The notes beneath the pieces are model-generated. The model did no database searches, had not been told where the DNA came from, and was given only the letters and a program-made list of their open reading frames with translations. Made by a program: the position numbers and the translations under genes. Source: Anaerolineae bacterium (lineage in GTDB: Bacteria > Chloroflexota > Anaerolineae > UBA1429). From it: DNA of 11,556 nucleotides. The first letter of the stretch is position 1. Each line of letters starts with the position of its first letter. Positions 7,254-11,556 of this stretch are shown in pieces. The stretch spans positions 1-11,556 of the forward strand of contig SKLG01000158.1 of assembly GCA_007123335.1 (NCBI GenBank), in the 5' to 3' direction.

Positions 7254-8855
7254 GTGCGCAATATTATTGTCGCTCCACAGCCCTTGGCTGTCGAGGAAGG
7301 CGCCAAGGTGTTCATGGCGGGTGGCAACGCCGTTGATGCTGCTGTGGTGGCCGCCTTTGTACAGTCGATCGTGAGTCCTCATTCTTGTGGCATCGGTGGC
7401 TATGCCATTCTGACGATGCATTGGCAGGGACAACACATCGCTCTCGATGCGCCAGCTACGGCAGGCGCCAAGGTATCCCCAGCCATGTGGGAGGAGGACG
7501 TCTTGCGTCCCAATCCCGACGGCTGGGGCTTTTTCCTGCGTGATCGAGTGAACGACGTCGGCTATCGCTCTATTTGCACGCCGGGGATGTTGCACGGGCT
7601 ATCGACGATGCTGGCGCGGTGGGGGACGATGTCCTGGAAGGAGGCGCTGGAACCGGCGGCGCGTCTGGCCGAGGAGGGATTCGTCGTGGATGCGCATCTG
7701 GCCTCGAGTTGGAAGAGTCGCAGCAAGTATCCTGAGGGAGCCTCATCCTTTGACTATCTAGCCTCTAACCCCGAAGCCAGTCGTATCTATTTGCATGAGG
7801 ACGGATCTCCCCATGAGATGGGTGAGATTCTGCGCAATCCTGATTACGCCCAGACGTTGGACCATCTGGCCGAGCATGGCGTCGATGATTTCTATACCGG
7901 CGAGCTGGCGGAGCGTATCTCTGCTGATCTATCGGCCAATGGGTCCTTTGTTACTGCCGAGGACCTGCGCGACTATCAGCTGCGCGACCTCTCGCCAGTG
8001 GTAGGCACCTATCGTGGGCACACCGTCGTCACCGCACCACCACCTCATGGCGGACCGACGTTGGTGGCGGCGCTGAATATCCTTGAGGGCTATGATCTGG
8101 CTCGCCTGGGGCACAACTCGCCCGAGTATATCTATTTGGTGTCCATGGCGATGAAGGCCGCTTTTGCTGATCGCAACCCCACGCTTGGTGACCCCGAGTT
8201 CGTCGACGTGCCCCTGGAATGGATGATCAGCAAGGAGCGCGCCGCCCAGTGGCAGGATCATATCGATGCTGAGAAGCCGATCAACGTCTCCTTTGTGCCT
8301 GCCGGGCCGCCCGATACCACTCATGTTAGTGTGGTGGACGCCGCCGGTAATAGCGTGGCACTGACCCACTCGCTGGGTTCCTCGTCCGGCGTCATCACGC
8401 CGGGGCTTGGCTTCATGTACAACAACTCGATGGTCAATTTCCACCCGCTGGCTGGCCATCCCAATTCCATTGCGCCGCAGAAATCGCGCACCACCGGCAT
8501 GACGCCGACGATCCTCTATCGTGACGATGAACCGGTAATGGTTATCGGTGCGCCAGGAGCCACGAGGATCATCACTTCTGTGTTACAAGTGATCCTCAAT
8601 GTTCGCGATTTTGGCATGAGTATCAGCGAGGCGGTGTGGGCGCCGCGGTTTGATTGTCAGGGTGACCTGATCAAGTGCCAGGCGCGGATCCCCGAATATG
8701 TGTGCAATGAGGTACGTCGTCGACATCCCATCGTGCGATTGCCTCAGAGCCACGGCGGGCTGGCGCTGGTACACGCCATCACCATCGACCGTGAGACGAA
8801 CACGGTAGCTGGAGCGGCGGACACCGGGGCTGGCGGCATGGCGTTGGTGGTGTGA
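7254..8855 (+). CDS. Gamma-glutamyltransferase family Ntn hydrolase with altered substrate pocket
   Basis: GGT-family proenzymes cut themselves before a threonine that becomes the nucleophile and hydrolyse or transfer gamma-glutamyl amides. This protein has the family N-terminus (GGNAVDAA at 23-30, SPHSCGIGG) and the self-cleavage site D354/T355-T356-H357-V-S-V-V-D, so T355 is the predicted catalytic residue; the large subunit would be 354 residues and the small one 179. No signal peptide is present, unlike periplasmic Ggt, so it is probably cytosolic. Several residues that hold the glutamyl group in E. coli Ggt differ by eye alignment: Arg114 is P76, Asn411 is G375, Asp433 is N395, Ser462-Ser463 are T414-G415 and Gly484 is A436. 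A true glutathione hydrolase is therefore doubtful, and an amidase or cephalosporin-acylase-like activity is more likely. The GTG start at 7254 has a full AGGAGGTG at 7242-7249. It is the last gene of the operon beginning at 2820, 42 bp after the preceding stop. Confidence 0.9.
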   Translation: MRNIIVAPQPLAVEEGAKVFMAGGNAVDAAVVAAFVQSIVSPHSCGIGGYAILTMHWQGQHIALDAPATAGAKVSPAMWEEDVLRPNPDGWGFFLRDRVNDVGYRSICTPGMLHGLSTMLARWGTMSWKEALEPAARLAEEGFVVDAHLASSWKSRSKYPEGASSFDYLASNPEASRIYLHEDGSPHEMGEILRNPDYAQTLDHLAEHGVDDFYTGELAERISADLSANGSFVTAEDLRDYQLRDLSPVVGTYRGHTVVTAPPPHGGPTLVAALNILEGYDLARLGHNSPEYIYLVSMAMKAAFADRNPTLGDPEFVDVPLEWMISKERAAQWQDHIDAEKPINVSFVPAGPPDTTHVSVVDAAGNSVALTHSLGSSSGVITPGLGFMYNNSMVNFHPLAGHPNSIAPQKSRTTGMTPTILYRDDEPVMVIGAPGATRIITSVLQVILNVRDFGMSISEAVWAPRFDCQGDLIKCQARIPEYVCNEVRRRHPIVRLPQSHGGLALVHAITIDRETNTVAGAADTGAGGMALVV

Positions 8856-9045
8856 CAAGCTGAATGGAAGTGCAGGCGTCTATCAAGCAGTGGTAACAGA
8901 GTGGCTGTCGCCTCGGTGTCGTGTCGACAAGCCACCTCGGGAAACGTCATGCTTCTTGTCAGCAACGGCCATCTCTTGCTTGAACGCATTAGCGGATGTT
9001 TTCAAATGAGAGTCTTTTGACGATCCCCGCTTTATCGAGGAGGTA
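8856..9045 (+). promoter_or_regulatory. Intergenic gap with weak promoter candidate upstream of the propeller/ARH operon
   Basis: The gap of 190 bp is the largest between same-strand genes here, which suggests a separate transcript for the downstream pair. TTGAAC at 8980-8985 and TCAAAT at 9002-9007 with a 16-bp spacer match the sigma-70 consensus at four of six positions each. This is modest support. There is no clear terminator hairpin with a T-run after the GGT gene. Confidence 0.25.
9037..9044 (+). promoter_or_regulatory. Ribosome binding site deciding the start of the propeller gene
   Basis: GAGGAGGT is a near-perfect Shine-Dalgarno sequence. It sits only about two bases before the ATG at 9046 but eleven before the in-frame ATG at 9055. 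The first is too close for the full AGGAGG core, although the upstream GAGG at 9037-9040 would give five bases; the second is slightly long. Either start is possible and they differ by three residues. Confidence 0.6.
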
Positions 9046-10038
9046 ATGAGCACCATGAAGAGCGTGCCCGGCGCCGAAAAACGGTGGTATGGTCAGGCGT
9101 TGCGCTTTGATCCGAAAGAGGGAGAGACGATCATTCCGCCCTCGGGCGAGGAAAAGGGCTACTGGGCTGGAGCGCCTAGCGTTCTGTATGATCAAGAGAG
9201 CTCGCGCTTTTACCTCTCCTATCGCGTGCGCAAGCCCCGTCCGGTGCGTGGCGGCGAGTGCTATATCGCCGAGTCGTCCGATGGCGTCGCCTTTCGTACC
9301 TTGTGGGGCAGCACCAAAGAGGCTTTTGGCTCCGAGTCGGTGGAGCGTTTCTCCCTGACCCGCGCCCTGAACGGTGCCTGGCTCCTCTATGTGAGCTATG
9401 TCGACCCGGCCGACCAGCGCTGGCGCATCGATCTCATCGAGGCCGATGGCCCTGGCGCGTTCGATGTGAACCGCCGAGAGAAGGTGCTCACCGCTGAGGA
9501 TATCGGCGCCGAGGGGGTCAAGGATCCCTGGGTGATGATCGTCAATGGGCTCTATTATATGTTGATCAGCTATGCCGAGACCTTGCCTGTTCCCGAGGGC
9601 GAGCAAGAGCGTATGCACGCCACCGCCGACATCTATAACACCGGGCTGACGCGCTCGTCCACCGGGCTGGCGGTGAGCGGCGATGGGCGGCGCTATACCT
9701 GGCAGGGCGCCCTGTTCGCGCCGCGTGCCGGCGCCTGGGACGCCTATGCCGCGCGGCTAGGCTGCTTGGTGCCCACGGCGCAGGGCTGGGTGGGCTTTTA
9801 TGACGGCGCCGCGTCGGTAGATGAGAACTATGAGGAGCGCACCGGCATGGTGCAAACCTGGGACCTGCGCCACTTTTGGCGGCTCAGCCAGGAGGGGCCC
9901 TCGTTGGTCTCGCCTCACGGCAGCGGCGGCCTGCGCTATGTGGACGCCGTGGTGTTTGACGATCAGGTCTATCTCTACTACGAGTACTGCCGCGCCGACG
10001 GCTCCCACGAGCTGCGGTTGAATCGTGTGCCGCGCTGA
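9046..10038 (+). CDS. Five-bladed beta-propeller glycosidase-like protein (GH43/GH32/GH130 fold group)
   Basis: The 330 residues show repeated beta-propeller blades of the kind seen in GH43, GH32 and GH130 enzymes: GAPSVLYDQESSRFYLSYR (42-60), SLTRALNGAWLLYVSYV (103-119), VKDPWVMIVNGLYYMLISY (158-176), LGCLVPTAQGWVGFYDG (238-254) and VDAVVFDDQVYLYYEY (299-314). Acidic residues at blade starts, such as D160 in KDPW, are in positions typical of catalytic or sugar-contact carboxylates, but I cannot assign a family or confirm a catalytic pair. There is no signal peptide, which suggests action on imported or cytosolic glycosides. The start is 9046 or 9055 (see the ribosome binding site entry). It is followed 25 bp later by the ADP-ribosylglycohydrolase gene, with which it is probably co-transcribed. 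A non-enzymatic propeller is the alternative. Confidence 0.75.
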   Translation: MSTMKSVPGAEKRWYGQALRFDPKEGETIIPPSGEEKGYWAGAPSVLYDQESSRFYLSYRVRKPRPVRGGECYIAESSDGVAFRTLWGSTKEAFGSESVERFSLTRALNGAWLLYVSYVDPADQRWRIDLIEADGPGAFDVNRREKVLTAEDIGAEGVKDPWVMIVNGLYYMLISYAETLPVPEGEQERMHATADIYNTGLTRSSTGLAVSGDGRRYTWQGALFAPRAGAWDAYAARLGCLVPTAQGWVGFYDGAASVDENYEERTGMVQTWDLRHFWRLSQEGPSLVSPHGSGGLRYVDAVVFDDQVYLYYEYCRADGSHELRLNRVPR

Positions 10039-10050
10039 TCGGGGGCGCGC

Positions 10051-10059
10051 AAGGGAGGG
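10051..10059 (+). promoter_or_regulatory. Ribosome binding site fixing the ADP-ribosylglycohydrolase start
   Basis: AAGGGAGGG lies four bases before the ATG at 10064. A longer reading is open from a GTG at 10025, inside the end of the preceding gene, but that codon has no such site. Homology also begins just after 10064 (the GCIAGSWVG block). Confidence 0.65.
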
Positions 10060-10063
10060 CATA

Positions 10064-11179
10064 ATGATCACGTTGCGGGAAAAGATCGAGGGCTGCATCG
10101 CCGGTTCGTGGGTCGGTTCGGCCATGGGCGCCGCGGTGGAGGGCTGGTCGCCGGAGCGCATCGAGGAGACCTACGGCCTGCTGCAAGAGCTCAAGAGCTA
10201 CAAGCACTATACCGCCATCACCGACTGGCAGCGTCCGCCGGGCACCACCGAGGACGGCATCGAGCGCCAAAAGCTGATGAACAGCGCCGTCATCGCCAAG
10301 GGCGACCGCATCACCGCCGACGATCTGGTGCAGACCTGGCTGCGCGATCTGGACCCGGCGAGGATGATCTACAAGCAGGAGCGTTTCGACAAGAGCCTGC
10401 TGGAGATGGCCAAGGCCGGCGTGCCGCCTCGCGAGCTGGGCCGACTGTGGCCCTTTAACAACGTGGTGGCCATGGCGCGGGCCAGCCATACGCTAGGGAT
10501 CATCAACGCCGGCGATCCGGCGGGCGCCGCTGCCGACGTCTATGACGTGGGGTTGGTCTACTCCGGGGAGATGACCTTTGCCCTACGCTGGGCCGCCCTC
10601 TATGACGCTGCCATCGCCGCCGCATTGGCGCCCGACGCTACCGTCGAGTCGGTGATCGACACGGCGCTGGCCTATACCGACTATCGCGGCCAGCAGAATA
10701 CGCCCTATAGCGGCTATGACACCGTGCGCCGCGAGCTGGAGCGGGCGCTAGAGATTGCTGCGCATCACGACGAGCCGCTGGCCATGCGCGACGAGTTCTA
10801 TGGCCTCTACTTTGGCGGCCACCATTTCGTCTACTCGGCGGCGCAGGCCAACGAGGTGGTGTGCAAGGGCTTGGCCATCTTTATCTCGGCGCGGGGGCGC
10901 GTTCGCGACGCTTTGGTGGCGGCGGTGAACTTTGGCCGCGACACCGATTGCCTAGCGGCGGTGGCCGCTGGCCTGGCCGGCGCCTTTTCTGGCGCGAAGG
11001 GTCTGGATGCCGAGTGGATACAGCAGGTGAACGAGGCGACCAAGGCCGATCCCTACACCAACAGCCAGCGGGATATCGGCGAGACCGCCGAGGGCCTGCA
11101 TACGGCGGTGCTCTCCAAGTTAGAGCGGGAGCGGCGCCATGTGGCCGTCATGGATGGCGCGTCGGGCTATTTGGCCTGA
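10064..11179 (+). CDS. ADP-ribosylglycohydrolase (ARH/DraG) family protein
   Basis: Members of this all-helical family use a two-metal centre to cut the N- or O-glycosidic bond of ADP-ribose from proteins or small molecules. The 371-residue protein has the family opening GCIAGSWVGSAMGAAVEGW (10-28), a TTEDG motif at 61-65 in place of the usual TDDT, and the C-terminal metal motif GRDTDC (D293, D295) in place of GGDTDT, followed by LAAVAAGLAGAF. The expected metal ligands E26, D64, D293 and D295 are present; the first Asp of TDD is E63, the last Thr is C296 and the usual Asp of GDALG is S19. The metal site is thus mostly kept but altered, and the substrate may not be ADP-ribosyl protein. The ATG at 10064 is preferred over the GTG at 10025 because of a strong ribosome binding site. 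It follows the glycosidase-like gene by 25 bp, a context consistent with glycoside or nucleoside breakdown. Confidence 0.87.
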   Translation: MITLREKIEGCIAGSWVGSAMGAAVEGWSPERIEETYGLLQELKSYKHYTAITDWQRPPGTTEDGIERQKLMNSAVIAKGDRITADDLVQTWLRDLDPARMIYKQERFDKSLLEMAKAGVPPRELGRLWPFNNVVAMARASHTLGIINAGDPAGAAADVYDVGLVYSGEMTFALRWAALYDAAIAAALAPDATVESVIDTALAYTDYRGQQNTPYSGYDTVRRELERALEIAAHHDEPLAMRDEFYGLYFGGHHFVYSAAQANEVVCKGLAIFISARGRVRDALVAAVNFGRDTDCLAAVAAGLAGAFSGAKGLDAEWIQQVNEATKADPYTNSQRDIGETAEGLHTAVLSKLERERRHVAVMDGASGYLA

Positions 11180-11189
11180 TCCCCCCTGA

Positions 11190-11223
11190 AGGTGCCGGGC
11201 ACTTTCCGAAGTGCCCGGCACCT
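11190..11223. repeat. Perfect 15-bp inverted repeat between convergent genes (hairpin, possible bidirectional terminator or REP-like element)
   Basis: AGGTGCCGGGCACTT at 11190-11204 and its exact reverse complement at 11209-11223 flank a TCCG loop. The stem is very GC-rich and sits between the stop of the ADP-ribosylglycohydrolase gene (11179) and that of the Ldh-type gene (11236). No T-run follows on either strand, so it is not a textbook rho-independent terminator. The position still suits transcript end protection for both genes. Its clean palindrome also fits a dispersed REP-type element, which cannot be judged from one copy. Confidence 0.8.
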
Positions 11224-11235
11224 GAGAGAAAGCGC

Positions 11236-11556
11236 CTATGCCTCCAATTCCTCGGGTAGCGCCACGCCCATCTTGATGGATACCTGGCGGAGGTTGGCCA
11301 CCGTGCCGACGGGCAGCGGGATGCCCTCGGCCTTGCGCTGCTCATACACGCGATCCTCCGGCTCGCCGGGCACAAAGATCTCGTCACAGTCGTAGGCCTT
11401 GGGCAGGCCCTTGACGCCCTCAATAAGGCGGTCGATCTCTTTCTTGTAGGCGTCGGCGTCGCCAAAGAGACCGATATCCACCGCTACGAGGATGCTATTC
11501 TGCGTGCCGGGGTGTAGCGGCTCGTTGTGCAAGCGGCTGGATACGAGAGGGTTGCC
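11236..11556 (-). CDS. C-terminal end of Ldh family (malate/L-lactate dehydrogenase, LDH2 type) oxidoreductase, truncated by window edge
   Basis: The frame is open from the right edge to a TAG at 11236-11238, giving 106 visible residues; the start lies outside the window. The segment reads like the C-terminus of NAD(P)-dependent LDH2 enzymes: HPGTQNSILVAVDIGLFGD, a helix with DRLIEGVKGLP, then DEIFVPGEPEDRVYEQRKAEGIPLP and a final helix ending EELEA. The VPGEPE...GIPLP block is characteristic. Family members oxidise or reduce 2-hydroxy acids such as malate, lactate, ureidoglycolate or 2,3-diketogulonate; the catalytic His and NAD-binding part are not in view, so the substrate cannot be given. 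It converges on the ADP-ribosylglycohydrolase gene with the inverted repeat between them. Confidence 0.85.
   Translation of the reverse strand, partial: GNPLVSSRLHNEPLHPGTQNSILVAVDIGLFGDADAYKKEIDRLIEGVKGLPKAYDCDEIFVPGEPEDRVYEQRKAEGIPLPVGTVANLRQVSIKMGVALPEELEA

Noticed and set aside
8949..9020. A 23-residue open frame (starts MLLVSNGHLLLE) in the gap before the propeller gene
   Set aside because: Too short to judge, with no clear ribosome binding site. The opening loosely resembles an amidohydrolase N-terminus, so a gene remnant is possible but unsupported.
10025..10063. A longer N-terminus for the ADP-ribosylglycohydrolase from a GTG at 10025
   Set aside because: It overlaps the preceding gene by 14 bp, has no ribosome binding site and adds residues without family similarity; the ATG at 10064 has a strong site.

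Overview
This window is GC-rich bacterial DNA with tightly packed genes, frequent GTG and TTG starts and strong Shine-Dalgarno sites. The protein content fits an uncultured environmental bacterium, most like Chloroflexota (Anaerolineae/Caldilineae type): a divergent uroporphyrinogen-decarboxylase-fold protein, a PRC-barrel protein, a cytosolic S9 peptidase, a PEP-synthase-like enzyme, a gamma-glutamyltransferase homologue, an ADP-ribosylglycohydrolase and an LDH2-type dehydrogenase. This lineage is an inference from family recall; there is no rRNA or marker gene. I see no phage, insertion sequence, CRISPR array or tRNA.

Layout. (1) Positions 2-1660, + strand: the 3' end of a gene entering from the left, with an acidic tail, followed 21 bp later by a URO-D-family protein. 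(2) Positions 1690-2532, - strand: a two-domain PRC-barrel protein that converges on the URO-D gene. (3) Positions 2533-2819: a divergent intergenic region that must hold promoters in both directions. (4) Positions 2820-8855, + strand: a three-gene operon with 33 and 42 bp gaps. It encodes an S9 serine peptidase, a PEP-synthase/rifampin-phosphotransferase-like protein and a gamma-glutamyltransferase-fold Ntn hydrolase. (5) Positions 8856-9045: a 190 bp gap with a weak promoter candidate. (6) Positions 9046-11179, + strand: a glycosidase-like beta-propeller protein coupled to an ADP-ribosylglycohydrolase. (7) Positions 11190-11223: a perfect 15-bp inverted repeat, followed by the convergent C-terminal end of an Ldh-family oxidoreductase that runs off the right edge.

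The part most worth following is region 4. Two of its three enzymes are hydrolases of amide bonds. The third has the architecture of enzymes that phosphorylate small molecules from ATP. The GGT homologue has lost residues that normally hold the glutamyl amino acid head, including an Asp-to-Asn change at a position linked to cephalosporin acylase activity. The PEP-synthase-like protein keeps its phospho-carrier histidine but has unusual ATP-grasp positions. My inference is a small peptide or amide processing or detoxification cassette, not ordinary glutathione or central carbon metabolism. The substrate is unknown.
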